A DNA stretch of 64,000 nt from Microplitis mediator (Eukaryota > Arthropoda > Insecta > Hymenoptera > Braconidae), in assembly GCF_029852145.1 (NCBI RefSeq), contig NC_079978.1, positions 15,055,153 to 15,119,152 on the forward strand, read 5' to 3'. Below are positions 23,575-38,589 of the stretch, piece after piece (positions within the stretch are counted from its first letter, which is position 1; every line of letters starts with the position of its first letter). The translations under genes and the position numbers were made by a program. The notes under the pieces are model-generated. The model was not told where the DNA came from and made no database searches. It saw only the letters and a program-made list of their open reading frames with translations.

Positions 23575-24456
23575 AATTGGAAGCACAACGTTGATGGGGA
23601 ATGTTGGGATACAGCAACGTTGTTATATTATAAACATTATGTCAATTAATTTTCTATAGTATCATTAACTATACATACTGTTGTAATTACTTTTCGTAAT
23701 CAGTCTGTACTAATAAATTGAACAGAGCAGATGTGCTACGGTATACATAACTTCGTATCGTTTATTTGTCTATTACCTAGTGTACAGTCTACAGTACTTT
23801 CATTGGATTATGTTCTGCAAGCCAATAAACGTGAATTTCATAGGAAAAATGAGTTCCACAACGGACACAAGTGAAACAGCTGGAAATACAGCTAAGTAAC
23901 TGGGCACTTTTGAAGAAGGCCAAATGCCCTACAATTTGCAACCAAAACCGCTTTGATATCATGAAATGCAGCTGAGTATTAGAAAGTTAAAAAGAAAGTA
24001 ATTTAATTTACGTGCATTTTAAATGGGAAATCTTTTAAATCAAATGGCAAGTACTTAGCATTGGAATTAAGAGCTCATATTTGGTGAGAATTTTTTTTTT
24101 CCGATGTAGATTGAGATTTTGCTTGAGGACTTGAAATAAAAAAACTTTTGCAGAAATGAACCACCCTAGTACATATGTTTTGAATTCTCTATTAACAGTA
24201 ACGTTAAACGCATGTCTTATTATAAAATTAAATAAATTAATAAAGCGAATAAAAAATATTAAAAAATAAATTTTTATCCCGACCAACCATTGTGCATTCG
24301 CGAATTTCACTTCTGACAGTCGATGCAAGCTTGATGTTATAAAATTTGTGATGTTTATAAAACCTCAAGTTGACACCAAAAACTGTTCGGAGTGGTAATA
24401 CGTAAAGGTCCAAAGCTTGTCAGTGCTACTGATAATTAACGTATTCAAATAAATAG

Positions 24457-25062
24457 TGTTACGTTTTGGAAACTACTCCAAATAAATTAAAAATAAACAT
24501 TATTTTTAATTATTTAATTTAATCCAGGATTGGCCTCGTTAGAGTGTCTATAGACCCCCGGTGAGCCCTGGTCGTCGATTATTTTATTAATTATTAATTT
24601 TAATTGTTTTTCGTGATTTTAAGTATTTCCTATGTCGGTTCCAACTCCATATTTTCATATTTATAGTAGCAGGTGAATGGATAGGTCATAGTGTAGGTGA
24701 AAATATTGGGGTGTCCATTGGCACCCCACAATAAGGTTGAATTAATTTAGGATAAATTGTAATTTATTAATTATATGGAGAACAGAGGTTCGAGCTCTAT
24801 GAGCTCTCTCGAAGGACTAACTATTTTGTCATTATAAAAATATAAGAAAGCCAACAGAGTTGACAAAATGTTGACGCTGCATCTCAGGTTCTCTGTGAGA
24901 GAATCGTCGTGGCCCGAGTCTCATGCATCGTCATCTGCTTTGACTACCCGCGAGCCACGGTGACTCTCTTATCGTAACCGATTTCCGTTACATTGCAAAA
25001 AAAATAATTTATTAAAAATAATTAATTTAATTTAATCAATAAAATATTGCGGGAACGTAACA
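24457..25062. mobile_element. Solo LTR with 4-bp target duplication
   Basis: A 606-bp segment begins TGTTACGTTTTGG and ends GGGAACGTAACA, so its termini are inverted. It is flanked by ATAG on both sides (24453-24456 and 25063-25066). This is a solo LTR left after recombination. A 4-bp duplication suits gypsy, though other LTR families also make 4-5 bp. It lies between the arms of the THAP foldback. Confidence 0.8.
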
Positions 25063-25400
25063 ATAGTATTCAAAGTTCTAATAACTATGAAGAAGCTCAG
25101 TCAAAAATTAATTTTATCTCTGAGTGCACAGATAATACTAATTACAGAATTTAAGTCCTCGTCAACACATCTCTGCTTTTTTTTACAATCTTTGGGAATC
25201 TAAAAAAATATATTGAATTAATTAAACCACATATATTCTATATTTTAAAGACAGATATAGCAAAATTATACTTCCGTATTTGTTATATTTTAGTAGATTG
25301 ACATTTAGAGTATAACCTCATAAAGTTGCTAACTTTTGATTCAGTCTTTGATAACAGATTTGGATTTCCTGTTGTTGGATCATTTGGGTTTATGAAATGT

Positions 25401-25592
25401 TTAGCTCGTACATACATATATATGTTTTCTTATTTTTTCAGTTGTTAAATTAGTTCTTCGCGATAAATGAATCCACTTCAAACAGTTTTTCGTGTCAGCT
25501 TGAGGTTTTATAAACTTCACAAATTTCTTAACATCTAGCTTGTATTGACTGTCAGAAGTGCAATTCGCGAATGCACAATGGTTGGTCGGCAT
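25401..25592 (-). pseudogene. THAP zinc-finger fragment of a transposase
   Basis: The minus-strand reading MPTNHCAFANC, then FVKFIKPQAD, NCLKWIHLSRR and KHIYVC has the THAP pattern: C-x4-C, the conserved Trp after a Cys, and a final YVC before the expected H. It starts at ATG 25592 and runs off at a stop after about 62 residues, without the closing His-Phe. The domain binds DNA at transposon ends. A diverged copy of the first 38 residues lies in the opposite arm on the plus strand (24279-24398), where the second Cys is Phe and a stop follows. No catalytic domain accompanies it here; a related transposase remnant lies at 38590-39760. Confidence 0.7.
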
Positions 25593-25799
25593 GACAATTT
25601 ACTTTTTAATATTTTTTATTCGCATTATTAATTTATTCATTTCAATAATTAGACATGCGTTTAACGTTACTGTCAATAGAGAATTCAAAGCATATGTACC
25701 CCCCCCCCCCCCACTACTGCTGCCTCTTGCAAATCTTTTTTATATCTTTAGAGGGAAAAGGCTAATTAGTTGTGTCAATTTTAATATTACTGTAAATGC

Positions 25800-26960
25800 A
25801 CCCCCCCCCCCCCCACATCAGTCGTGTTTATAATAATTTAAGTATTAAATGATCGTGGACAAGTAAGTGTAAAATATAACGAACTTATACGTAATAACTT
25901 TATTAAAAGAAAACATATTCACTGACTGGTTATTTTCTTCTCTAATTAGGTACTATAGGGCTTTTACCTTAATTACATTTCTTTTACTATTTTAGTGCAA
26001 TAATATTGCAATTTTCCAGTCGTAGACAAGTAAGTGTGTAAGAAAAGTTTTCTTCTGTCAATTCAGTAGACTCTGTCTATTAGGAATTTGACTGAGTCAT
26101 AATTTATTGTGACGGAGTGGAATGCTTCCACATTGCGTTGAAATTTAATTTCGACTCGCGCCAAAAGCGAGTCAAGAGAGGTTCGAGGCTCAGAGTCGAC
26201 GAGCTGTCGGTCTCTTGGCTCGCAGCAACCGCCATGGGTGGACGTGCTCTACCACTGCTACCACACTACCTTCTTGGGTTTTCTATTACAAGTGCAACTA
26301 CCATCTACTGCTACTACACGTGCTGCTAGCCATACTCATAATGGGCCAAGAGCAAAAGCCCACCTCAGATGGAAGCTTATTCTTGCCTAAGTTATTTGAG
26401 TTTATTTTAATTGTATTGTTAATAATTACTGTGGAATGGACCTGGTGGATTTGGAAAGGCTTGGAATGGATTGGTGGATTGGAAGGAACTGGTTGGAGGT
26501 TTTGGTCATGGAGGAAAAGGATCAGTGGAAAGAAGGACTGGTTATGGTTGGAGATTGTTGGAGTAAGTCGAGTCGTTTTGTTTATTGTTGGGTTAACTAT
26601 TTTGTTTGTTAAATACCATTTTATTATTTGAGGAGACGTTGTATTCAATTAATCAGTCGAGTTACGTTTAGTCAGTCAATTCAGTCAAGTCAGTTTCATC
26701 AGCAATCGTATATTTTATTGTTCATAGTTTCATTCATTTATTATTTGTAAAGCGGCTTCGTTTGAATAAAAGCCATAGTTTTTATATTTCAATTTAACAT
26801 AATTTATTAATTAATTAATAACAACCTTCCTGATAAGTTAGGTATAAGTTCTCTCTATTAATTTGAATACTGTGTGGTCCAGTACGGGGTTATCCTCGTC
26901 CTGAGATTTCACTGATCATAGCTGAGCAAAGTACGTAAAACACCTAAAGTTTTACATATG
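25800..26960. other. No gene; possible LTR-like segment from 26109
   Basis: From TGTGACGGAGTGG at 26109 the composition becomes GC-richer to about 26340, then a G/T-rich tract to 26600, then AATAAA at about 26766. TGTGACG is a common LTR start, but no matching end was found. Readings such as 26215-26631 are low-complexity Trp/Leu/Ile strings that I do not accept as a protein. Confidence 0.35.
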
Positions 26961-27990
26961 TCTGGACCCTTATTTTATTACGACGACATTTACTTGATAA
27001 AATAAGTGAGACCCATTACATCATTGTTTGTATAACTTAAGTACTGTATCATTTTTATATCACAGTGATATAATTACTTTACATCACTATATTATGTCCT
27101 TATGACCTCCAAACTCGATCATTATTAAGTCGTATTTATGTAATATATATGTAAAAAAGTCGGACGTCATTGTGACATTAATTTTATATCATACTTACAT
27201 CATAAAGATCATATTGACACCATTTTTGTTACGTCAGTATCTGACATAAATAAGTGCGAAATAATATATGAATCATTTATGAATAATATATGAGTTATAT
27301 ATAAATCACTGACGAGTCATATCTTATGTCAAGCATGATTTCAAAGGACATCATGATAATATCAAATTTATATAAGCGCATTTATTGGGTTAAAGTATTA
27401 TAGTTGTACCTATTTATAGTTTAACATTTATAAATTAAATTTTCATTATTAAAGACAATTAAATGCTAAATAAACAAATTTTACAATTAATTTTTTCATT
27501 AATCATTATTTTAATTTGAAGTTCTCAAAACGTAAAATTTAAAAGTGACAGTTTTTTCAAAACCACCATGTTTCATTGAATCCCTAGTCAAACTGGCGTT
27601 ACTTGACATATACCCGATACAATACTGGCCAGTTTCTGGTTTAAGTCTAGTCTAATTAGCCAGTTACTGGACAAAAGCGTCATTTCTTTTCTACTAAGGT
27701 TTTACGGCGGTAAAATACGAATTGTGAATACTTAGTATCTTCTACAGATAAGGCCCGAACAAGCGAGGGCACTCATCTACTGGGCGAGTAAGTGTTACGT
27801 CCTAGCCTATATGTCAGATAACATGAGCATTTCGTTCTCTAATTATCTAAATATCGACCTGAAATCGAACTATTTATATTGCAGATCAATATTATAGCTA
27901 CGCTATAAACTGGAAAAACTGTCTTTTAGCTTTCTTTAATAGAATCTTGGAGTAGGGTTTTGCTCCCAACGATTGAAGCCAAGCGGCTCT
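26961..27990. other. AT-rich; possible small inverted-repeat element 26966-27390
   Basis: 26966-27390 is filled with related words (TGACGTCAT, TACATCA, ATGACGTAA-like, TATATCACAGTGATATA). It starts with CCC and ends with GGG, recalling the motif-array elements at 37537 and 40887, but the termini pair poorly. The remainder shows nothing I can place. Confidence 0.3.
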
Positions 27991-29070
27991 TCATATGATT
28001 TACAAAGCTGGTGACCGTTCTGATTCGATCAACTACCATGGCATTGCCCTTGTGAACTGCATTATTAAAGACTTCACTGATTCTTCAAGCTAGTTTGGAA
28101 ACGTGGTCCGAAAGTAAGCACATTATTCCAGAGTCACAAAAGGGATTTACGCGCTATAGAAGTTGCGTCAACGCTTTTTATATCCTTTAGTCAGCTATAA
28201 ATTTCCGACTTAGCTTGGGATTAAGAAAAGCATACGTGATTTTGTAGATTTCATCCATACTTTCGACTGCGTTTCACAAAAAAGCTATGAGTCAAGCTAA
28301 TTCATTTCGGCGTTGAGTACGGTGAGTACGATACTCATTCGTATACTTAAGAGTATCTATGATAAGGCTACTATCCAAATATGGCAAGAATCCAAGGAAA
28401 AAGTTCAAATCCTCTCTTGTTCATACTCTTCCTCGCAGAAATCGACGATTATTTCCGTGAAAAAGATAATATAAGTCTCAATATCAACTACTACATCGAT
28501 CTTCTACTGTTGCTCTATGTCGATGATATGACCCTCCTCACTGTCTCTCTTAAAGATCTTGTTACCCTTATCAAGGTACTTAATTCATACTGCGCCGCAA
28601 ATAATTTAACACTTTATACAAAAACGACTAAAGTAATAACATTTAGAGAGGCTGGAAAACTAAGAAACTATGAAAAGGATTGCATATACTATAACGTTTC
28701 CAAACTTGAGATCGTCACGTCCTACAAGTACCTAGTAATAGAGATATCCAGTACATCACTCGGTTTGAAATCTGCCTAAAACTCAATCAAAAAGGCCAGA
28801 CAGACTTCTGAAGCTGCAATCTCCATTCTCTTAAGGTCCAAGAATGATACCTGGGATGCACGCAAAACTATTTGATTCGCTGATCACATCAACATTTCTT
28901 TATGGATTCCCTGCTTGGGAACTAGCTTACATGAGCGAAGTTGAGATCACCCAATCAGTGTATTTGAGGATACTTAAACTCCCAAAAAACACCCTAAATA
29001 ATTTTCCAAGACATGAACTGGATCTCACCGAATTGAACTGCAGATGCCTAAAAATGACTTAAAATTTTCT

Positions 29071-29945
29071 AACGTAAGTTGTAGCACTTTGAAGACACCT
29101 GCCTCAACAAAAAAGTACGCTCATTTCCTCCACGGTTCCGGCTCATCGGCTTATCTGAAAAAAAAACAGCGTTTTAATCTGTAAGCCTCAATGCATCGAA
29201 TGAACTAGAATTATTTAAAAATTCCGAGTATTTCTATTTTTTTTTGCCACGGAAAAATAAAAAAAAATCCTGAAATTTAAAACTTTTATTTCGGAAGTTT
29301 GCTGAAAATCCAATTTTTAATATTTGCAAATGATTCTAGTTTATTCGATGCATTTAGGCTTACAGATTAAAACGTCGTTATTTTTTTCTAACTTCCCGCT
29401 AAGAAAATTGAAAATTTTCAAAAAAAAAGGGAATGGATAGGTTTTGTTCCGATTTTCAAAAACCGGGTTTTCAAGATATCTCGACGTTTTGAGGTCCTAG
29501 GAATCTATTCTGACTATTTTTAAGAAAATGCCCGAGTATATGTACGTATGTATATACGTCTGTATGTAAATATTTTATAACTTTTGAATAGACTAACCGA
29601 TTTGGCGTTAACGTGGCGTTTGAAGTGGCTCATTAATTTCAACATTTTCTGAGAAATTAAGCATAATCAGTACGGTACGTTCAGAAATATTTCAAAAGTA
29701 GTTTTTTCGAAAATGTTTTTTTTTATAACTTCTAACTCACTTTATGGATTGAGTCCAAAATCTGATTAGCTCTAAAACTCTGCAAGCCACGGCAAATGCC
29801 ACCTTAACCATTAAAATCGATTCATTCGTTCAAGAAATATCTTCAACGAAAAAATTTCAATAAAGCCGTTTTCCGAATAATGCCACTGGTGCGCCGAATA
29901 CTTTTTTTCGAGGCGGGTGTCTTCAAAGTGATACGACTCACGTTG
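29071..29945. mobile_element. Foldback element inside the LINE
   Basis: The left arm (from AACGTAAGTTGTA, with CACTTTGAAGACACCTGCC) and right arm (GGGTGTCTTCAAAGTG, ending CTCACGTT) are inverted. Further in, CATCGAATGAACTAGAAT pairs with ATTCTAGTTTATTCGATG. The pairing is interrupted on the right by the repeat 29390-29880. No target duplication could be fixed. Insertion postdates the LINE. Confidence 0.75.
29390..29880 (+). repeat. HINE-like repeat, 3'-truncated
   Basis: Begins AACTTCCCGCTAAG in a T-run, has the CCCGAGTATATGTACGTATG head and a short TATG-type microsatellite (29540-29575), then two internal modules. No 3' subterminal repeat. Inserted in the foldback 29071-29945. Confidence 0.75.
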
Positions 29946-30619
29946 TAATGAAGATTTTTATTTAAAATTTGTTTGACATACTCTTGAAATATTAATAAAT
30001 AAATTGTAATAAACTCAAAGTTTTATCTTTTTAATGGTCGCCAAAAAAAAATTCCAAAAAGCGCTTAAAAAACAGACCATCACAAGAGGGAACCCCCTTA
30101 AGTATGCAGGTTTAGTTAAAAGATTTCTCTGTACAATTGACTGCTGTTAATTTTGGAGCAACTGGGACCCCTCTGTTCGGATAGCCCACTTAAAAATAGT
30201 GTTTGAGTTTGTTTTAAGTCTGTTTAATTGTACTGCATGCCAATGGAAAACTTTTAGAATTACTGGGAATAACGCCTTTTATCTAAGATGCGGAATCCCT
30301 ACGCTGCATAAAAGAATCCTAGCTCAACATAAATTATCCAATCAATACTGGTGTAACTCATCTATGAAAACCGGATCCATTTGTGAATTCTTATCCAAAA
30401 AAACTCTGCCTAAGCTGCAATTACAGAGTGTACGAAACCTTCGATCACTTCCTTTTTGGATGTTCCACCTATAGAGACCTCAAACACAAATATCTCAGTA
30501 TTTTATCAAACTTTGGTCTAGCTGACTACAATGTTTTAAACTCCAGAGATCCCAGCAGTATCAACGACATCGAAAACCTCACTTTAAAAAGTCTACAGAC
30601 ATGAGCAGACGTAAGTGAG

Positions 30620-30993
30620 AATAGCTGCTTCAATATATTTCATTTTATCTATGTCCTAACTTAGAGTATGCATTTTCTTTTTTTCTTTTCTTGTACTTCT
30701 CACTTAGTTTCGTTATTTAAAATGAGCGTTATCGCTGAATACTGTACATCATCTTACTCAATCAAAATTCTTGTGCACACGCAGTAAGAAATCCTAATCT
30801 TCTTTCTAGAAGCATGTAAATTTAATTTAAAAAAAATAAATGTATTAAATATATTTGATAGCCAAAATACGGTAATTTTTTTTATGAAAAATGATCTTTA
30901 TATTTATTTACATGTAGATCTTTCAACAAAGTAATATTAATATCATCATATATTTAATAGCGATATTATAATTTATAATACACATATACATAC

Positions 30994-31055
<62 letters not shown>

Positions 31056-32005
31056 TTATATATGTATACATTCGGAATTTAAATAGCCTCATGCTTTGAG
31101 TAATGTATTCCTCAATAAGAACAAGTCCTACGTAGTTTTAATTACGTCAAACATTATTTCTAAATTCTATATGCATGATAAGTGCGTTTTGACAATATTC
31201 TTTTTTTTCTTATGATTTTAATTGGCGAATTTAATCAAGAGTATTACATTTTTTCCAATTATTTATTTTTTTCCTTTAATGCTTCTTAAAAAAAAAAATT
31301 ATTAACCATAATTTCACATATAACATACCTAAATATTTTGCACTCTTAACAGCAAAATTTAAAACATTGCCCGTTTACTTATGATTTATTAATATATTAT
31401 ATTCTCAATTAATTCACTTATAGTTAAAACTCAAACAACCGACGTCTCGAGAATTCACATTGTTTTTTTTTTTTTTTTTTTTTTTTCAAACAAAACTCAA
31501 TAATAAATTGAATAATTTCATTGAATATTAAGAAAAAAAGTATTAATCGACGTCGAGATTGTTGCCAGTAATTATTCAACTAATTATTACAAATAATTTT
31601 CAACGATTTTGACACTTATTTTTTTTTTTATAGGAATATGTAACGATTAATTGTTTCATATTCTTCGAATTTTAATAAACATTTTTTTCGAAAACATAAT
31701 ATCGAGGTAATATCAAGTCTTCTTTACATTGGCAATTTCAATAATTACATTAAATAAAATTTACATTCAAAATTAATCCACACAAATTATAAAACTTTGT
31801 ACAGTTTTAATGAATATAAGATTCTCATCAACATTATTATCATCACAATGTCAAAAGTAATAATAAGTTATAATTAAGTCTGTAAAAGAATGATATTTTC
31901 TGCCACCATTTTTTACAATTAAGTCATTACAGCGCATGTACGTTAGTGCGATTTCATATACTTATTACATCCGAATAGTGAGAGAATAGGTTTTTTTTTC
32001 AGACT
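30620..32005. other. AT-rich spacer with (TA)n at 30990-31050
   Basis: No exon or known element supported. Contains a (TA)n run and a poly(T) at 31462-31486. Confidence 0.6.
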
Positions 32006-32011
32006 CAACTA

Positions 32012-35082
<3,071 letters not shown>

Positions 35083-35084
35083 TA

Positions 35085-37165
35085 TATAAACAAACGATAT
35101 GCAATCTGGGTTATGTATACACGATATAAGAAACAAGTCATAACAGTGACAGTAATAATAACATCAACTATCAATCAGGCTCATATTGTCAAGTAAATTA
35201 TGGGAACTGTAATTTTATATAATTTCTTATTTTTTTCTCCACTTATTTTTTTTATCTACATTCTTATAGAAAAACATTTTAATAATTACAATAACTAATT
35301 TGATATTTTAATCAATTAAATAATACAAACAAAACGCGGGATAACTACAAAACATTTTTCTAAAAATTAATTTATCTTTAAATTCTTTAATTAAGTTATA
35401 ATACTTATCATGAGATTTAAAATCATGTCAGTTTATGTTTGCAAGATCTTTCAGATATGTACACAACAGATAGACACAATTAATTATAATTATTTTTTTG
35501 TTGATTTTATTTTAATGTATATTTATGTGTACTATGGATTATTCAAATATAATACATTACCAATTAAATAAATTTTTTATTAAAATGACAATATTATTTT
35601 AATAAAAATTAATACTGTTTAAGGTATCTCAAGAAGTCGGTTAATCTTATATGACAATGGTCCCAAATATTAAAGAGTAGTCATTTAAATACATAATCAT
35701 ACATCATGGCATTTAAAAGCTTTTTTTTATTACGTTTTTCTATTAAAATCGCAAAATTGTTTCAATTATTTTTTTTTTTTTCTTTTAGTTATGTATTTTG
35801 TTCAATAGACTCTTAAAATAGTTCTATTTTTTAATTTATAGATTTAATTAATGTTTTAAAATCAATGACGACATGTCAACACATCTACTTAAAAAATTTA
35901 CATGATAATATTTTTTTTTTACTTCTGTGTATAATGTTCTTTGATTAATTTCTTTATAAGAAATACTTATAAATAATCACGTTTCTACTGAATAAAAATA
36001 AATTTTGTCACTTTTTTTTTTTTCATCCTGTATCTTTACAAAATTTTTTATAATTTTGTAAATTTACTGCAGAAAATGAACTTCAGTTGTTAATCAAGTA
36101 AGAACAATATATTGGACTACATTTTCTAGTGTGACATGAGTATATTATAATTTATGACGAATATCGTTAATGATCTACGTGATATTTATACTTTTTTAAA
36201 TTATTTTTTTCGAATTATTATTCTAATTTTCGAAACTATTATGTCCCCTGGAAGATAATAAATAATCATTACTACTGATAATTTCTATTATAGTTTTAAC
36301 CCTTAAGTCACACAGGGTCTAGAAGACCTCAAGCTATTCTTAAAACCAAAGTTCTAGTTAAGAGTCTTACTCTAAATGTTTGAATAGTTTTTCACTTTTC
36401 AAAAGAAAGACAGATTACTTTTTTTGTAGACAATATAAAGCGCCACAATAAATATTCCTTAATATCTACAGACATAATTGCGAAAAACCAACCATATTTT
36501 TTTGAATAACTTTGAAGTTCCAATGGAAAATTTTTCCCTCGATATACTAAAGTAAATTCTGGAAATTTAAACTTGTTCATCGATCGTATGTCCGAGTACA
36601 TATATTCTTTAATCTTTTGCTACGAAATTGACACCGTTAAAGATTTTCTTTAAAACTTGAAGAAAATTTACTCGAAATTCTTGACAAGTCTCATTCAGCC
36701 AGAAATATAAAATATAAATATAATTATAAAATAACTTATTAATATATTTATTTTTACATTAATCAAAATTTTCAAGTCATAAAAATTGAAATCACAATTT
36801 ATTTTATCTTATTTCATTTCTTTTCAACAATTGTTTTTTTTATTGTCCATGAATAATTAAATTAAAATAATATTAATTTTAAAATCGTAAGTTATTTGAG
36901 AAACTATACTTTTGATAGGTAATTTTTTTTTATTAGTATATAATTGGTTTTTAAATACGAAGAATTTCATTACAAGACTTTAATAAACTTAGAATGATCA
37001 AAAACTAGTAAAGATTTTTGAAAAAAAAATTAGTAACGGATTTTAAAAAATTTTCGAATTGAAATGCAACTCAATATTTTGTTTAATCACTTAGAGCATA
37101 AATTTTTGAGTAATCACATTAGTATTTTCATTTAAGATCATGCTTCAATTTATGTGAAATATAAA
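35085..37165. other. AT-rich spacer, nothing recognised
   Basis: Mostly A/T with homopolymer runs. A 69-codon minus reading at 36392-36601 has no recognisable features. No splice-compatible exon could be defended. Confidence 0.6.
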
Positions 37166-37536
37166 TAAAAAAATAACCGGATATATATGGAGCATTCGTC
37201 TCCACGGTGTTTACTATTTGAACTTGGAGGATCATTTTGGTTCCAAATAAAAATAACTTAGCCTATAATTCAGCTCTCAATTTCAACAGTTTTCAGGTTA
37301 TTCGTAAAAACATATTTTTTCGATTTTTTTATCTTTAATTGTAAAATAAAAAATAATGAACAGGGATTGAGTTTCCAATATAAACAAATAAAAGACATAA
37401 AAAAATATAATTGCCACGATCCTCAGATGTACAACCGTTTTTTAAGAAAAAAAAAAAAACAAAATTAAAATTATTTCTTTAAACACTTTTTTAAAAAGTG
37501 TCACGTACTAAATTTTGTCAGAAAATGTCGTATATC

Positions 37537-37922
37537 CCCTGATTAAACAACTGAATTCGACCGAATTAAAAATTTTAATTCTGTAATATTCTGTCAAATT
37601 CTGCAAAACAGAATTCAACTGAATTGAAAATTTGAATTTGATTTAAACAGAATAAAACCGATTTAAAAATTTTAAATTCGTTTTTATCCAGTTCAATTCG
37701 GATTCAGAACCAGAAATTGGAGATTTATTTTCGAATTAAGCAGAATTAAACCGAATAGAATTATTGAAATTCGTTTTAATTTAGACAAATTCTGTTTTTC
37801 CTGCCGAATTAGACAGAATTCATTTTTAAGTTAGGTACCGAATTAACAAAATTTATCTGAATTAAATAGAATTAAAAATTTAATTCTGTTTAATTCGATC
37901 GAATTCGGTTGTTCAATCAGGG
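37537..37922. mobile_element. CCC...GGG motif-array element (GAATTAAA type)
   Basis: Termini CCCTGATTAAACAAC and the complement ending CAATCAGGG. TC duplicated on both sides (37535-37536; 37923-37924). The 386-bp interior is almost wholly built of related words (CTGAATTCGAC, CAGAATTAAACCG and reverse complements), so any part can pair with many others. Confidence 0.8.
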
Positions 37923-38589
37923 TCCTTCTCTTACAAACGACTACTTTTTTGCTGGGAGAAGAATGGATGAAAAAAAGTTTTTACGATGAAGATACATATC
38001 TTACTACAAAAACACAAAAAAAAATTAAGAAATTAACTACGCAAAATAATTAACAGTGCTAAAAATTTTTCAAAAGATGCTATAAAAGAATCTTCTTTTC
38101 ATGCTAAATAACATTTGAAATAAATAAAACAGTTTTTCCATATAATTTGAAACTATTTTTTTCGTGTTACTATACTAACAACACGAATTCCGATTATAGA
38201 AGATACATTTTAATTTCAAAATTGCTTAACAAAAGTTATCTTCAATTAGTCGCATTAAATGTGACAATTTTATCTACACAAAGTAGATCAGAAATACTGT
38301 TTCAAATAACGTCAGTTATTGATATATTATTGTAATATAACGTTTCGGCAGGTCTTACTATTTTAGCTAAATAATGAGCATGACAACGATAATATACGAT
38401 AGCTGCAATGTGTGAGCAGCTCCCAACAGTACGCCTACCGTTAGAACAATTACACCAATACCAACTGATTTCAGAAATTTTATCGTTATATAGTTGATAA
38501 TCTACAAAACAATGGTATATTTATGAGTTTATATGCCGAGATCTTACTTGCAGTTTTATAATATTAGGTGTAATTTTTACCTACTGAGT

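Larger units (their letters stand above)
15562..23793 (+). mobile_element. Copia LTR retrotransposon, internally replaced
   Basis: The 5' LTR is 15562-15754 (193 bp) and the 3' LTR 23602-23793 (192 bp). Both start TGTTGGG and end ACA, with about 90% or more identity by eye. An exact 5-bp target duplication, GTACT, flanks them (15557-15561; 23794-23798). A primer-binding site (GGTTATGGGCCCAGG) directly follows the 5' LTR, and a short purine tract precedes the 3' LTR. Inside, a gag remnant (15829-16378) and the last part of RNase H (23380-23574) survive. Protease, integrase and RT are gone. In their place are a gypsy-like LTR segment and a LINE. Known copia order is gag, protease, integrase, RT, RNase H. 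Confidence 0.95.
14911..24168. mobile_element. hAT-like TAGGGTG foldback (MITE), split by a copia element
   Basis: The element proper is 14911-15561 plus 23799-24168, about 1.0 kb. It starts TAGGGTGATTCATTTC and ends GAAATGAACCACCCTA. Its arms pair over their full length, with the centre near 15415. An exact 8-bp duplication, GTACATAT, flanks it (14903-14910 and 24169-24176), which is the hAT superfamily signature. No transposase is present. A half copy lies at 951-1440. The copia insertion falls in the right arm at GTACT. Confidence 0.9.
14815..25790. mobile_element. THAP-containing foldback transposon, outermost of a nested stack
   Basis: Sequence before the inner insertion (about 14815-14910, with GAGGCAGCAGTAGTGGGG) is the reverse complement of 25700-25790 (CCCCACTACTGCTGCCTC). 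Sequence just after the insertion (24169-24400) continues as the reverse complement of 25465-25696. The arms are therefore about 330 bp and one element was split by the insert 14911-24168. Both arms encode the N-terminus of a THAP zinc finger, pointing inwards (left on plus near 24279, right on minus at 25592). THAP domains are common in P-element and Harbinger/ISL2EU-like transposases. A solo LTR (24457-25062) lies between the arms. Outer ends are approximate. Confidence 0.75.
28010..30610 (+). pseudogene. Degenerate LINE RT and C-terminus, split by a foldback
   Basis: A plus-strand RT with many stops. 28040-28380 shows motif remnants (NYHGIALVNC; FDCVSQKSY). An open 132-codon piece from 28381 carries the end of motif B (NPLLFILFLAEI), the catalytic YVDD (28516-28527) and EIVTSYKYLVIEI (motif E). 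The thumb piece 28844-29062 includes FLYGFPAWEL. A foldback element interrupts it (29071-29945). The C-terminal part resumes at about 30130 and ends with C-x2-C-x9-H-x4-C (CLSCNYRVYETFDHFLFGC, 30407-30463). The IALVNC and LYGFPAW wording differs from the other LINEs here, so it is a separate lineage. It is dead. Confidence 0.8.

Noticed and set aside
26117..26648. Overlapping open frames of 70-138 residues on both strands
   Set aside because: Low-complexity Trp/Leu/Ile or Asn/Thr/Pro strings in a G/T-rich LTR-like tract with no recognisable domain.
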